64,000 bases of DNA. Source: Sulfidibacter corallicola (GTDB lineage: Bacteria; Acidobacteriota; Holophagae; Acanthopleuribacterales; Acanthopleuribacteraceae). Each line of letters starts with the position of its first letter. Position 1 is the stretch's first letter. The translations under genes and the position numbers were made by a program. Positions 26,076 through 35,431 of this stretch are shown here, piece after piece. Under the pieces are notes generated by a model that saw only the letters and a list, made by a program, of their open reading frames with translations, was not told the origin of the DNA and did not search any database. The stretch covers positions 1 to 64,000 of the forward strand of contig NZ_CP071793.1 in assembly GCF_017498545.1 (NCBI RefSeq), read 5' to 3'.

Positions 26076-26110
26076 AAAAAAGGCCGCCCGGGATCCTTCC
26101 CGATGCGGCC
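26076..26110 (-). terminator. Rho-independent terminator for the minus-strand M28 peptidase gene
   Basis: Read on the minus strand, an imperfect GC-rich hairpin (GGCCGC-AT-CGGGA / TCCCG-G-GCGGCC, 26110 to 26082) is followed by TTTTTT (26081-26076). It lies 22 bases after the peptidase stop. Confidence 0.85.
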
Positions 26111-26131
26111 CCTGTTGGTCTTCGGTCGAAC

Positions 26132-27853
26132 TCAGCGACCGTGCAGTTTCTTCCAGGCACCCTCGAATTCGTTACCGGGCTGCCAGCGCGGCATTTCGTC
26201 GGCCATGGCCACGGCCGTGGTGAGCCGCAAGATGACCCGCATGTCGCGAACGCAACCGCTGAGATCCCAATGCTCCGTGATGACGTCGCTCACCTTGTGG
26301 TAGTGATCGGTGTGGTATTGGCTGGGATCCGTCGACGGGGTTTCGACGTAGGACTTGCCCGGCACGAAATAGATGGCGGGCACCCCGGCCTTGACGAAAT
26401 TGGCCTGATCGGAGCGGTAGAAGCTTCCGGCGTTGGGGTTGGGATCGCCCTTGACGACCATGGGTTCGCTCGTGCCGTCGGCCAGGGTCACCGGCGTTTC
26501 CGCGGCGATGCTTTGGAGGACCTCGCCCAGGCTGTTGGATTCGTAACCGATCGCGCCGATGTCGTGGGTCATCCCGAGAATTTGCGGCATATCGATATTT
26601 AGGTTGGCCACGAACCGTTTCAGCGGAACCGGCGGATTGGCGGTAAACCAAAAGCTGCCCAGCAGACCGCGTTCCTCGGCGCTGCAGGCCAGAAAGGCGA
26701 TCGAACGGCGCGGACGCAGGCCGCTCTCGGCAAAGGCTCGGGCGATATCGATGATCGCGGCGGTTCCCAAGGCGTTGTCCCAGGCGCCGTTGTACACACT
26801 GCCGTCGTCCTTCACGCCCAAGTGATCGTAGTGGGCCGAGAAGATCACGATTTCGTCTTTCAGGGTGGGATCGGAACCCTCCCAGAGGCCCACCACGTTC
26901 TGCCCCTCGGTTTCACGCAGGGCCACTTCCATGGTGGCGTCGAGCGTGACGGGCAGTGGCACGGGCTGGAAATCGCGCTTGTTGGCGGCCTTGAACCAGG
27001 CATCCAAATCACTGCCGACCATGGCCGCGATCTGGTTCACCAGGTCCTGATGCATCCAGGCCAGCATGTCCAATTGGAAACCCGTGTCCGGCAACTTGAC
27101 CGCGAAACTCTCGCGCGAGCCGCTGGTGCCGATCACTTCCCAACCGTAACCCGCCGAATGGGTGGTGTGGATGATGATCGCGCCGGCCGCGCCCCGGCTC
27201 ATGGCCTGCTCGAATTTGTAGGTGTACCTGCCGTAATAGGTGCGAGCCTCTCCGCCGAACGCGTCGGGTTCGCCCTCGATGTCGGGATCGTTGTTGAGGA
27301 AGACCAGGATCTTGCCCTTGGCATCGAGACCCTTGTAGTCGTCCCACTGGTGTTCCGGTGCATCGACGCCGTATCCGACGAACACCAGGGGCGCCTTCTC
27401 GATGGCCACCTTTTCCTTTTGGGCGGTGGACCACCAAGTCAAGGTCTTGCCGTTTTCATATTTCAGCTCGCCCTTGTCGCCGCGCAGGGTCAAGCTGGAG
27501 GTCTCGGCATTCTTCTTCATGCCGATCAACTGGACTTTCTGGAAAAAGCTGTCGCCTGCCAGCGGCTTCAATCCAATGGATTCGTACTGGGCGGCAATCC
27601 ATTCGGCGGCCTTACGCTCGCCCTCCGTTCCCGTGGCCCGACCCATCATGTCGTCGTGGGCCAGGATCTTCACGCCGTCTTCGATCCGCTTGGCATCGAT
27701 CATTCCCGCGGCTTTTTCGATCAACTCCTTCGTGACCGGCGTTGCGGCCGGCTCCGGTTTCTTTTCGTGGGCCGTCTCGTTCGAAGCGGACGGCGGTGTC
27801 GAGCCACAGGCCATGAGCAGACCCATGCACACCACCAACAACCATTTCATCAT
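26132..27853 (-). CDS. M28 family metallopeptidase, lipoprotein
   Basis: Zinc aminopeptidase of 573 residues. ATG 27853 has AAGGAG 7 bases upstream and gives a lipoprotein signal peptide (LLMAC, Cys16); the frame is open for another 68 codons upstream but these are not protein-like. A PA domain (about 140-290) is inserted before or within the catalytic part. M28 zinc ligands are seen in FSAHYDHLG, YNGAWDNALG, CSAEERGLLGS, NIDMPQI and the late TDHYHKVSD. Such enzymes clip N-terminal residues from peptides at the cell surface and serve peptide nutrition. It is monocistronic, with a terminator just downstream. Confidence 0.93.
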   Translation of the reverse strand: MMKWLLVVCMGLLMACGSTPPSASNETAHEKKPEPAATPVTKELIEKAAGMIDAKRIEDGVKILAHDDMMGRATGTEGERKAAEWIAAQYESIGLKPLAGDSFFQKVQLIGMKKNAETSSLTLRGDKGELKYENGKTLTWWSTAQKEKVAIEKAPLVFVGYGVDAPEHQWDDYKGLDAKGKILVFLNNDPDIEGEPDAFGGEARTYYGRYTYKFEQAMSRGAAGAIIIHTTHSAGYGWEVIGTSGSRESFAVKLPDTGFQLDMLAWMHQDLVNQIAAMVGSDLDAWFKAANKRDFQPVPLPVTLDATMEVALRETEGQNVVGLWEGSDPTLKDEIVIFSAHYDHLGVKDDGSVYNGAWDNALGTAAIIDIARAFAESGLRPRRSIAFLACSAEERGLLGSFWFTANPPVPLKRFVANLNIDMPQILGMTHDIGAIGYESNSLGEVLQSIAAETPVTLADGTSEPMVVKGDPNPNAGSFYRSDQANFVKAGVPAIYFVPGKSYVETPSTDPSQYHTDHYHKVSDVITEHWDLSGCVRDMRVILRLTTAVAMADEMPRWQPGNEFEGAWKKLHGR

Positions 27854-28235
27854 CGATACACTCCTTGGGATAGTTCGGGGAAGACCTTGTCGCGCGGAGG
27901 CCCGCCAGGTCGGTCGATCCGGTCGAAGGCACGCGTTCGGGCGGCTCGGCCGGAAGAGCCGGTTCGGAAAAGACGTCGGAGAAAAACCGGACCATGGTGA
28001 AAGGACATCGTTCCCGAAGGTGAAAAGACGAGGGGCCTCGCGGTAAAAACGCTGCATCGAGGGGACTCACTCACGAGCCCCGAGGCCGGCCTCATGGATC
28101 GCCGGACCGAGGATCGGTTCTTTACCGAATGAACCTTTCTCGATGCTGTGGTCGCGTATCAGCCTAACATACCCGACTGGCCGGCTCGGGGGCAATCCCT
28201 ACCGCATCCCGTGCCGCTTCCCGAGGCTTCGGCCC
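27854..28235. other. Intergenic region upstream of the M28 gene
   Basis: About 380 bases between two minus-strand genes. It should hold the M28 promoter and the 3' end of the DUF885 transcript. I see no strong hairpin with a T-run and no recognisable gene. Confidence 0.3.
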
Positions 28236-30023
28236 TCAGTCTTTGGCGAGGGCGCGATCGCGGATCCACTCCCGCACGCGATCGGCCAGTACCGGTAGCG
28301 GCAGTGCGCCGTCGCGCAGGACGGCGCGGTGGAAGGCCTTCACGTCGAAGGCCGATCCCAGGCGATCCTCGGCACGAAACCGCAGATCCTGAATGTGCAG
28401 CATGCCGATTTTGTAGGCGCAGGCCTGGGCGGGAAAGACGATGTAGCGCTCCACCTCGGTGACGGCATCGCTCGGTGCCAGGCAGCCGGTGGCGATCATG
28501 TAGTCGATGGCTTGGCGGCGTGTCCAGCGCAGCGCGTGAATGCCGGTGTCCACGACCAGGCGGGCGGCTCGCAGGAGTTCGGCCTGGAGTCGGCCCAGCT
28601 CGTCGTAGGGCGTCGGGTTGAGCCCCATCTCGGAAGCCAGGTTCTCTGTGTAGAGCGCCCAGCCCTCCACGTAGGCGGTGAGCGAGAGCGTGCGCCGGAA
28701 ATGGGGCAGGTCGGTGATTTCCTGGGCCAGTCCCATTTGAAAGTGATGGCCCGGCACTGCTTCGTGATAGGCCAGGGTGCGCATGGTGAACCGCGGTGTC
28801 TCGGCGATGTCCCGCAGGTTCACGAAAAAGACACCTGGCCGCGATCCGTCCATGGCGGGCGCCATGTAGTAGGCGCCCGGTGCGCCCCGTTCCTTGAAAC
28901 GGGGAACCCTGGCCACCTTCAGCTCGGAGGCCGGTTGAAGGTCGAACCAGTCGGGCAGGACGCGTTGCGCCTCTTCGACGATGGCGCGATAGTCGCGCAA
29001 AATGTGTTCGCGGCCGGCCTCGTCGTCCGGATACCGGAACGCGGGATCGTCGAACAGGGCCCGCATCCGCTGAGACAAGGTCCCCTGGGTCCTGCCGATC
29101 CGCACGAACTGGCGTTCCATCTCGGCGTGAATGCGGGCGACCTCGTCTTCTCCCAGATCGTGCACCTTGTCGACCGGCAGATTCAGGCTGGTGTGATGGT
29201 GGAGCAGATGGTGGTAGTAGGCCTCGCCGTTGGGCAGCTTCCACACGCCGTCGCGCGCGTCGGTGTGCGGCAGGAGCTCGCGCAGATAGGAGGCCAGGCG
29301 GCGGTACTCGGGGAACACCACCTGTTCCACCGCCTCGCGTGCGCGCCCGAGCCAGCGTGCCCGCTGGTCCTGGACAGGGGCCGCTCCCGCCAGGGTCGTC
29401 ACCAGGGGATGGTGCTCGGGATGGCCCGCCAGCATCCGGTCGATGCCCTCGAGTACACCGGTCACTACGAAACGCGGCGGCAAGATGGCCATTTCCTCGC
29501 GCAACCTCAAGCTCTCCAGGAGTTGCCGGAACTTTTCGCGAAACCCGTGGAGCCGCGCCACATAGGTCTCGCAGCCCTCGAGATCGTGGAGCGGGTGAAC
29601 GCCCACCATGAAGGCCGGCAAGTCCAATTGAATGCCGTTGAGCTGGTTGACCACGTACCCGTGGTGAAGGAAGGGTTTGTCGCGCAGACGATCCTCGAGC
29701 AACCACTTCAACACGCGCTTGGAGACGCGATCGGAGGTGGAAAGCCCGGCGTCTTCGAACTGCCGCAACCGCGCCAGATGCCGTTCGGCCCGATTCAGGG
29801 ACTCGGCCGCGGCGCACGGGGAACAGCGTGTGAGCCGGTCATCGGATTTCGGGATGCCCAACGCCTCGGCCAGGCCCAGCCGCGTCAACATCTCGGGATC
29901 GTGTTCGAGTTGTTCGCGCAGGACCTCGTCGAAAAATTCGCGAATACCACCGTTCCGCCGGGACGGCGTTTCGGCCGCGTCACGCGCGTGCGCGGCGCCT
30001 TTTTCCAGATCTCGCTCTACCAT
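28236..30023 (-). CDS. DUF885 family protein (putative zinc-dependent peptidase)
   Basis: 595 residues, normal for DUF885 (PF05960). The conserved motif YHEAVPGHHFQ (His420, Glu421, His426-His427) is a gluzincin-like zinc site; other family landmarks are GAYYMAP, FFVNLRD and YVEGWALYTE. Members are thought to be carboxypeptidase-like metallopeptidases, but activity is poorly documented. ATG 30023 is selected because GGGGGAG lies 6 bases upstream and the protein then starts right at the family's N-terminal helix; an ATG at 30188 would add 55 residues with no RBS. No signal peptide follows from this start, whereas many relatives are exported. Confidence 0.88.
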   Translation of the reverse strand: MVERDLEKGAAHARDAAETPSRRNGGIREFFDEVLREQLEHDPEMLTRLGLAEALGIPKSDDRLTRCSPCAAAESLNRAERHLARLRQFEDAGLSTSDRVSKRVLKWLLEDRLRDKPFLHHGYVVNQLNGIQLDLPAFMVGVHPLHDLEGCETYVARLHGFREKFRQLLESLRLREEMAILPPRFVVTGVLEGIDRMLAGHPEHHPLVTTLAGAAPVQDQRARWLGRAREAVEQVVFPEYRRLASYLRELLPHTDARDGVWKLPNGEAYYHHLLHHHTSLNLPVDKVHDLGEDEVARIHAEMERQFVRIGRTQGTLSQRMRALFDDPAFRYPDDEAGREHILRDYRAIVEEAQRVLPDWFDLQPASELKVARVPRFKERGAPGAYYMAPAMDGSRPGVFFVNLRDIAETPRFTMRTLAYHEAVPGHHFQMGLAQEITDLPHFRRTLSLTAYVEGWALYTENLASEMGLNPTPYDELGRLQAELLRAARLVVDTGIHALRWTRRQAIDYMIATGCLAPSDAVTEVERYIVFPAQACAYKIGMLHIQDLRFRAEDRLGSAFDVKAFHRAVLRDGALPLPVLADRVREWIRDRALAKD

Positions 30024-30233
30024 GACCAGCTCCCCCATCGATACCGGCGGCGGGGTTTCGATGCCTGAACCGTGGAGGAAGGGCCCCATCGAGGACCACC
30101 GGCGGCGCGCGCACTTCCTGAGATGTGTGTTCGTTCGCTCCGATGCTTGTTTCGTTTCTACCACAATCCGAGCGAAAAGGTGGCCCACAAAACTTTTCAG
30201 ATGTCACTTCTCGACCGTCAAAGATAGTTGAGG

Positions 30234-30291
30234 TACCCATTCAGAAACGGAACGATCGCGACTGCCGGGTCGCTTCGTCTGGATAGGTACG
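30234..30291. repeat. Palindromic dispersed repeat, diverged copy 3
   Basis: GTACCCATTCAG (30234-30245) and CTGGATAGGTAC (30280-30291) form a degenerate version of the stem found at 12794-12846, with the same 34-base loop length and the shared TCGTCTGGAT right arm. The downstream AAGGATTTTATTTAC part is missing. Confidence 0.6.
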
Positions 30292-30430
30292 CGTCGAGGT
30301 GCCCACCCGAGACCCCGAGATCGAGCCCAGCCACGCTTGCCTCTCAAGCCTGACGGCCCTGTCGAAACGCGTTTCGATGCGGTCGCGAGGCCCATTTACG
30401 ACCGCGCCGAGTGCCGCGCCGCCCAAGGGT

Positions 30431-30461
30431 TTGCGACCAGCGCAGACAGTGTGATTATGAT
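30431..30461 (+). promoter_or_regulatory. Candidate promoter for tldD-pmbA
   Basis: TTGCGA (30431-30436), 19-base spacer, TATGAT (30456-30461), ending 36 bases before the tldD start codon. Spacing is slightly long; prediction only. Confidence 0.4.
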
Positions 30462-30497
30462 TTCTTTTATGGTAGAGTGCTTCCTAGGAGGTCGCCG

Positions 30498-31904
30498 ATG
30501 TCACTGGATTTGTTTCGCTTGAGCCAGGAGTCCATTCAACGCATTCTCAACCGAGCCATGAGTCGAGGCGGTGACTTCGCGGAAATTTTTTGCGAAGTCT
30601 CGCGATTCAACAGCCTTGTCATGGAAGAGGGCATTCTCAAAACCGCGATTTCCTCCATCGAAAAAGGCGTGGGTGTCCGCGTCGTCAAAGGTGAACGAAC
30701 CGGCTACGCGTATACCGAGCGCCTGGACGACGCCAGCTTCCTCAAGATCGCCGACACCGCGGCGGCCATCGCCGAAGACAAGGGCTCCGAACGATCCTAC
30801 GCCCTCGAGCAAAAACCGTTGACCAACCGCTACGCCATCGACGACCCCTCGACCGAGGTCGACTTGGACAAAAAGATCCAGTGGATCATCAAGGCCAACG
30901 AACACGCCCGTGCCTACAGCGACCTGGTCACCAAGGTCAGCATCAGTTATACCGACCACCAGCGCACCATCCTGCTCGCCGATACCCGCGGGCGGTTGTT
31001 CGAGGACGTACAGCCCATGCTGCGCTTTTCGATTTCGGCGATCTGCGAAAAAGACGGCGAACGGCAAACCGGTCGCTCGGGCGACGGCGGCCGGCGCGGC
31101 TTTTCCTTCGTCACGGCCGACAAGGTCAGGAAATGGGCCGAGGACGCCGTACGCGAAGCCCTGGTCCTGCTGGAAGCCAAACAGGCCCCGGCCGGCATGT
31201 TGCCGGTCATTCTCGCGCCGGGCGATTCGGGCATCCTGCTGCACGAGGCCATCGGCCACCCCCTCGAAGCGGATTTCAATCGCAAGGGCACCAGCGCCTA
31301 CGCCGACCGGCTGGGCCACATGGTCGCCGACCCCCAGTGCACCATCATCGACGACGGCACCATCGAACACGATCGCGGATCCATCAACGTCGACGACGAG
31401 CTCAACGACTCGCAGCGCACGGTCCTCATCGAAAACGGCCGGCTGAACACCTACATGATGGACGAAATCTCGGCGCGTTATTTCGATCAGGAGAGCACCG
31501 GCAACGGCAGGCGGGAATCCTACAAATACCAACCGCTTCCCCGCATGCGCACGACCTACATGCTGCCTGGCGAGTACAGCGCCGACGAAATCATCGGCTC
31601 CACCGAGCACGGCATCTATTGCAAGACCTTCAAGGGTGGCCAGGTGGAAATCAGCAACGGCAATTTCACCTTCGTGCCCAGTGAAGCCTATTTGATTCGG
31701 GACGGCAAGCTCAGTCACCCCATCAAAAATTTCATTCTGATCGGAAACGGGCCCGATGTCCTGAGCAAAGTGACCATGGTCGGCAACGATTTCGCCATGG
31801 GCTCCGGTATTTGGACCTGTGGCAAGGGCCAGAGCGTACCGGTCGGCGTGGGATTGCCGACCGTGAAAATTTCGGAAATGACGGTTGGAGGCCAAACAGC
31901 ATGA
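30498..31904 (+). CDS. tldD: Metalloprotease TldD
   Basis: Catalytic subunit of the TldD/TldE protease, which degrades unfolded peptides and matures peptides such as microcin B17 and CcdA in E. coli. 468 residues. The zinc motif HEAIGH is at 249-254 within LLHEAIGHPLEADF, as in characterised TldD. The C-terminal half of the family (MDEISARYFDQESTGNGRR, TYMLPGEYSADEII) is intact. AGGAGG lies 6 bases before ATG 30498. The stop overlaps the next gene's ATG (ATGA), so the two subunits are translationally coupled. Confidence 0.93.
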   Translation: MSLDLFRLSQESIQRILNRAMSRGGDFAEIFCEVSRFNSLVMEEGILKTAISSIEKGVGVRVVKGERTGYAYTERLDDASFLKIADTAAAIAEDKGSERSYALEQKPLTNRYAIDDPSTEVDLDKKIQWIIKANEHARAYSDLVTKVSISYTDHQRTILLADTRGRLFEDVQPMLRFSISAICEKDGERQTGRSGDGGRRGFSFVTADKVRKWAEDAVREALVLLEAKQAPAGMLPVILAPGDSGILLHEAIGHPLEADFNRKGTSAYADRLGHMVADPQCTIIDDGTIEHDRGSINVDDELNDSQRTVLIENGRLNTYMMDEISARYFDQESTGNGRRESYKYQPLPRMRTTYMLPGEYSADEIIGSTEHGIYCKTFKGGQVEISNGNFTFVPSEAYLIRDGKLSHPIKNFILIGNGPDVLSKVTMVGNDFAMGSGIWTCGKGQSVPVGVGLPTVKISEMTVGGQTA

Positions 31905-33259
31905 AGACCTATGCGGATTTAGCGGAAATGGAGCGCAAGGCGCAGCAAACGCTGGACATGGCTCTGTCTCGCGGTGCCCATACGGCCGAGGCCCAAGTTC
32001 ATCGCAGGCAGGAATTCGAGGTGGAGGTTCGCAACGGCGACATCGAGAACCTGTGTGAAGCCGAGCCCTTCGAAGTCGCCCTGACGGTTTCGCGAGATCA
32101 TCGCCGCGCATCCGTCCATTCCTGCGACTGGAGCGCCGAGGCCCTCAGCGACCTGGTCGATCAGGCGATGGTGCTCTGCAAGTACACCGATCGCGACACC
32201 TTCTACGCCCTGCCCCAAAAGGATCAGCTCGCCACCGAGTTCCGCGAGCTGGACGCCTTCGACGACGACATTCTGGACATGTCGGTGGTCGACAAGATCG
32301 CCATGGCCAAGGAACTGGAAAACAAAATGTTGGCGATCGACTCTAGGCTGCGCTCCGACGGCGCCAGCATGACGACCATGGTTTCCGCCACGGCCATCGC
32401 CAACAGCGCCGGCTTCTGCCGGGCCGAATCGAGAACGGTGATCGGCCTGGGTGTTTCCGGCTTCGCGGAAGACACGGTGGCCGAGGGCGACCTGAACACC
32501 GGTCGCAAACAGAGCGGCAGTTGGGGCACCCATCGCCGCCACATCGAGGATCTGCGCAGTACCGACGAGGTCGCGGCCCTGGCCGCGCGCCAGGTCCTGC
32601 GCAAGATCGGCGCACGCAAACCCAGGACCGGAAATTTTCCCGTGTATTTCGAACCGGCCGTGGCGCGCTCCATCTGGGGCCACCTCTTCTCGGCCATGAC
32701 CGGCGGCTCCATCTACCGCAACGAATCGTTTCTCGTGGACGCGCTCGGGACCCGCATCGGCAGCGACCTGTTGGAAATTACCGAGGATCCCTTCATTCCG
32801 CGTGGCCAGGCGAGTCAGAACTACGATCGCGAAGGTGTCGCCAAGACCCGGCGCAAGCTCGTCGATCGCGGCAACCTGGAAACCTACCTGTTGAGCACCT
32901 ACTCGGCCAACAAGCTGAACATGAAGACCACGGGCCACGCCGGCGGACTCACCAACCTGCTGATCAAACCGGGCACGGACGACGAAGAGAGCCTGATCCG
33001 CAAGATGAACCAGGGCGTTTGGGTGACCGGCGTGATCGGTCAGGGCGTCAACGTCTCGACCGGCGACTATTCGCGCGGCGCCATCGGCCTTTGGATCGAG
33101 AACGGCGAGGTGGCCTACCCGGTCATGGAGTTCACGCTGAACAGCAACCTCAAGACCATGCTCGGCAACATCTCGATGATCGGGGACAACGTGCAGACCG
33201 ATTGGTCAGTGCAGACGCCCGGCTTCGTGATTTCCGAAATGGCGGTCAGCGGCACCTAG
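31901..33259 (+). CDS. pmbA: TldE/PmbA, non-catalytic partner of TldD
   Basis: 452 residues, PmbA/TldE family. It forms the heterodimeric protease with TldD but lacks the zinc HExxxH motif, as expected. Family features include the N-terminal helical pair (MDMALSRGAHTAEAQVHR), the LEVSGFAED-like core, and the C-terminal Gly-Val-Trp-Val-Thr-Gly-Val-Ile-Gly-Gln-Gly segment. It starts inside the tldD stop codon with TTGGAGG as RBS. The longer frame from 31811 overlaps tldD and is not used. Confidence 0.92.
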   Translation: MKTYADLAEMERKAQQTLDMALSRGAHTAEAQVHRRQEFEVEVRNGDIENLCEAEPFEVALTVSRDHRRASVHSCDWSAEALSDLVDQAMVLCKYTDRDTFYALPQKDQLATEFRELDAFDDDILDMSVVDKIAMAKELENKMLAIDSRLRSDGASMTTMVSATAIANSAGFCRAESRTVIGLGVSGFAEDTVAEGDLNTGRKQSGSWGTHRRHIEDLRSTDEVAALAARQVLRKIGARKPRTGNFPVYFEPAVARSIWGHLFSAMTGGSIYRNESFLVDALGTRIGSDLLEITEDPFIPRGQASQNYDREGVAKTRRKLVDRGNLETYLLSTYSANKLNMKTTGHAGGLTNLLIKPGTDDEESLIRKMNQGVWVTGVIGQGVNVSTGDYSRGAIGLWIENGEVAYPVMEFTLNSNLKTMLGNISMIGDNVQTDWSVQTPGFVISEMAVSGT

Positions 33260-33287
33260 AAGGTAGCCGTCGCTTGGCCTCGTTCCG

Positions 33288-34475
33288 CTAATCACGCACC
33301 ACCACGAAAACGCGGTTACTCAATCTGCCATCGCTCGTTTCGATGCGAAAGTCCATTTCCTTGTCGACTACCGAGGGGTCTGCGTTCTGCGCCCATTCGA
33401 ATTCGACTTCGTGCATGGTCCAGCCGCCACCGTCTTTATCCCAGAAGGTCGTTTCACGGCGTTTCAGTTCCAGCAGATTGGGATTATCGAGAATGTCCAA
33501 ATCGGGTACGATCCCACCACTCCCATCTCCAAAACGAATGTGTGCGATGTAGTCAAAAGACCTGAAGATATATGTATTTACCGAGTTGTTGGGCATTTCT
33601 ACATAAAAGGCATTGTTCAGGGTCAAGTGCCTTCTGTTCTCCTTGACGTCGTAATTGGTTCTCTGCTCGACCCATCCTTGATCGAACAGCAGTGGCTCGC
33701 TGAGATCTTTGTTCCAGTATCCGTTGAATGGGTCCAGCTTCTTTCCGCGGTATTTATAAATGGTGTGAATGTGGGTGACGTCCAGGGAGGTGGTGCCGCT
33801 GCTTCCGACTTGGGCCAGGACCTGACCGGGCTCTACCATTTGCCCCATTGCCACGACAATGGAATTCTTCTTCAAGTGCGCGAAGGTGATGGTGAACTTA
33901 TTGTTGTAACTCTTGTTGTCAACCTTGCCGTCCAGGTAGCACGTCAATTCGAGCCAATTCCCGAGACTGTCGGGATGGTTGATATCGACCCAGACATCAT
34001 CCACATGGTCCTTGAGGTTGGTCACTTCGACCCGAGCACCGTGCGGAAACGGGTTGATCACTTCATTTGCACCCCAATTGCGGAAGCTCACAAGCCAATC
34101 GACCGCATCGTGACCGCTACCACCGCCGAAAACGTAGGTCTTCTTTTTGGGGTGGTTGTCGTAAGGGATGAACTGGTCGCTGTGGCCGGGCCAGGAGCCG
34201 ATGTGGTTGCGCCAATTCCAGACCCCGAAGTAATCCTCGCGTTGGATGGGAATTCTCAGTTTTGGCAGGTAGGTCGCTCGAAAAGCTTTGGGGTCTGCAT
34301 AATATAGTGCGTCCACATCACCGTGATAATGCTGCAGAGGATTGGTGAATGTGTATTGTTCAAAATCGGGCTGGGCTGAAATGGGGATGGCGGTCGTTAG
34401 GAAGAGCATTCCGAAAAGCATCCCCGGCAAAGGCCGCGGAATCTGGTATCGTGATCGTTTTCTGAAGATATTCAT
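33288..34475 (-). CDS. Secreted M23-type metallopeptidase (LytM/LasA-like)
   Basis: 395 residues with a Sec signal peptide (cut near AQPDF, about residue 35). The M23 zinc site can be assembled: GGGSGHDAVDW gives HxxxD, and DVTHIHTIY gives the late HxH, with the usual GQVLAQVGSSGTTS strand just before it. M23 enzymes cut peptidoglycan cross-bridges or Gly-rich peptides. A beta-rich C-terminal extension (about 270-395) is unassigned. ATG 34475 has AAGGA 8 bases upstream. Composition is visibly less GC-rich than flanking genes, and the neighbourhood to 35.4 kb is gene-poor, which could mean acquisition by transfer. Confidence 0.78.
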   Translation of the reverse strand: MNIFRKRSRYQIPRPLPGMLFGMLFLTTAIPISAQPDFEQYTFTNPLQHYHGDVDALYYADPKAFRATYLPKLRIPIQREDYFGVWNWRNHIGSWPGHSDQFIPYDNHPKKKTYVFGGGSGHDAVDWLVSFRNWGANEVINPFPHGARVEVTNLKDHVDDVWVDINHPDSLGNWLELTCYLDGKVDNKSYNNKFTITFAHLKKNSIVVAMGQMVEPGQVLAQVGSSGTTSLDVTHIHTIYKYRGKKLDPFNGYWNKDLSEPLLFDQGWVEQRTNYDVKENRRHLTLNNAFYVEMPNNSVNTYIFRSFDYIAHIRFGDGSGGIVPDLDILDNPNLLELKRRETTFWDKDGGGWTMHEVEFEWAQNADPSVVDKEMDFRIETSDGRLSNRVFVVVRD

Positions 34476-34637
34476 AGTGATTTGTCCTTGAAGAGTAGAT
34501 AGTAACAACAATACGGCCGTCTGGATTTGGTGATTATCTCTCCGCGATGAAGGTACCCGCACACGAGCCCGCGAGAATGACGAACCTTGGCGGTGTTTAG
34601 CCTATCGACAAGTTAATGCCGACCCGTTTTTCGCTCG

Positions 34638-34964
34638 TCAGCGCCCGCATGAAACGCGACAGTTCCATGCATGAGGCGAAACCGCAGCCGGCAGAACTCC
34701 CCGGTGATCGAATGAGATGATTGGGGCCGAGTCCCCCGCGCGGGTGTTAACGGTGTTGGTGAGGCCGCACCCGCGGTTGGCCAGACTGCTGCCCTTCCGG
34801 TGGACGATGTCGTCGCCTTGGCCCGCGACCACAGTGCCGATAAAGGCGCCCGATTGGTGGCGTTTGGTGACCAACCCGTCGAGTTCTTCGGCAAGGATGG
34901 TGGTGACCGGGTTCCACGAGCTCAGGTTGAGGAAGGCACGCAGCGTGAGCAACTGAATCTTCAT
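34638..34964 (-). CDS. Hypothetical small protein
   Basis: Not recognised; 108 residues. It has AGGAG 8 bases before ATG 34964, and codons of roughly the first 80 residues have the high third-position GC of real genes here, which is why it is listed. There is no clear signal peptide or membrane helix; the chain is rich in Thr, Gly and Ser. The last 25 residues are less gene-like and the protein may be the remains of a longer, truncated one. It lies upstream of the M23 gene on the same strand. Confidence 0.4.
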   Translation of the reverse strand: MKIQLLTLRAFLNLSSWNPVTTILAEELDGLVTKRHQSGAFIGTVVAGQGDDIVHRKGSSLANRGCGLTNTVNTRAGDSAPIISFDHRGVLPAAVSPHAWNCRVSCGR

Positions 34965-35431
34965 GATGAAGGCTCCTATCAATAATTCGAGAAAGCACGA
35001 TGAAATCGAGGCCGCTGATGAATCATACACTTCGAGTTATGAAGATCCTGTAAAGAACGTCCCGGACCGGGAGCTTTTTTTGATTGCGGTAAATCGCCAG
35101 GGGTTTGCCGGCGATCGCTCTTTAAACGCTGGTGAATATCGCTTTGTATTGTTCATAACTCCATTCTAATCAAGAAATGGAGTCCCCGGTAATCCCGGGG
35201 CGATTCAGTAGAAATCCGCCTCAGAGAAACAAAAGAACAAAGCCGGATTCCATTTGCTTTTATTGTGGTCCGAGCGGGATGATTGCGCGCCCAGTTGCAG
35301 GCAATGTGGTCCCATTCTCACTCGATGTGAGCCCGCCGTCTCGGAAAGAATCAGCTAATGTGGTCCCGAACCACCCCTTGATGATACCCGACAGCGTGCG
35401 GTGGATGCCACCGCGGCACCCACCGCGCCCG
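34965..35431. other. Intergenic region downstream of the TonB receptor gene
   Basis: About 470 AT-richer bases. A hairpin CCCCGG-TAATC-CCGGGG lies near 35184-35200 next to an imperfect CCATT/AATGG stem. Three occurrences of A(T)TGTGGTCC lie near 35263, 35307 and 35357, about 45-50 bases apart. No gene was seen. Confidence 0.4.

Larger units (their letters stand above)
30024..30497. other. Divergent intergenic region between DUF885 and tldD
   Basis: About 470 bases between genes pointing away from each other, so it should contain two promoters. It contains a diverged copy of the palindromic repeat at 30234-30291 and a promoter-like pair for tldD (listed separately). No gene was seen. Confidence 0.45.

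Noticed and set aside
28329..30068. 579-codon plus-strand open frame
   Set aside because: Antisense shadow of the DUF885 gene, whose motifs and RBS are clear.
30498..33259. TldD/TldE as part of a peptide-natural-product cluster with the radical SAM gene
   Set aside because: They are 17 kb from the radical SAM pair with many unrelated genes between, and TldD/E are widespread housekeeping proteins.
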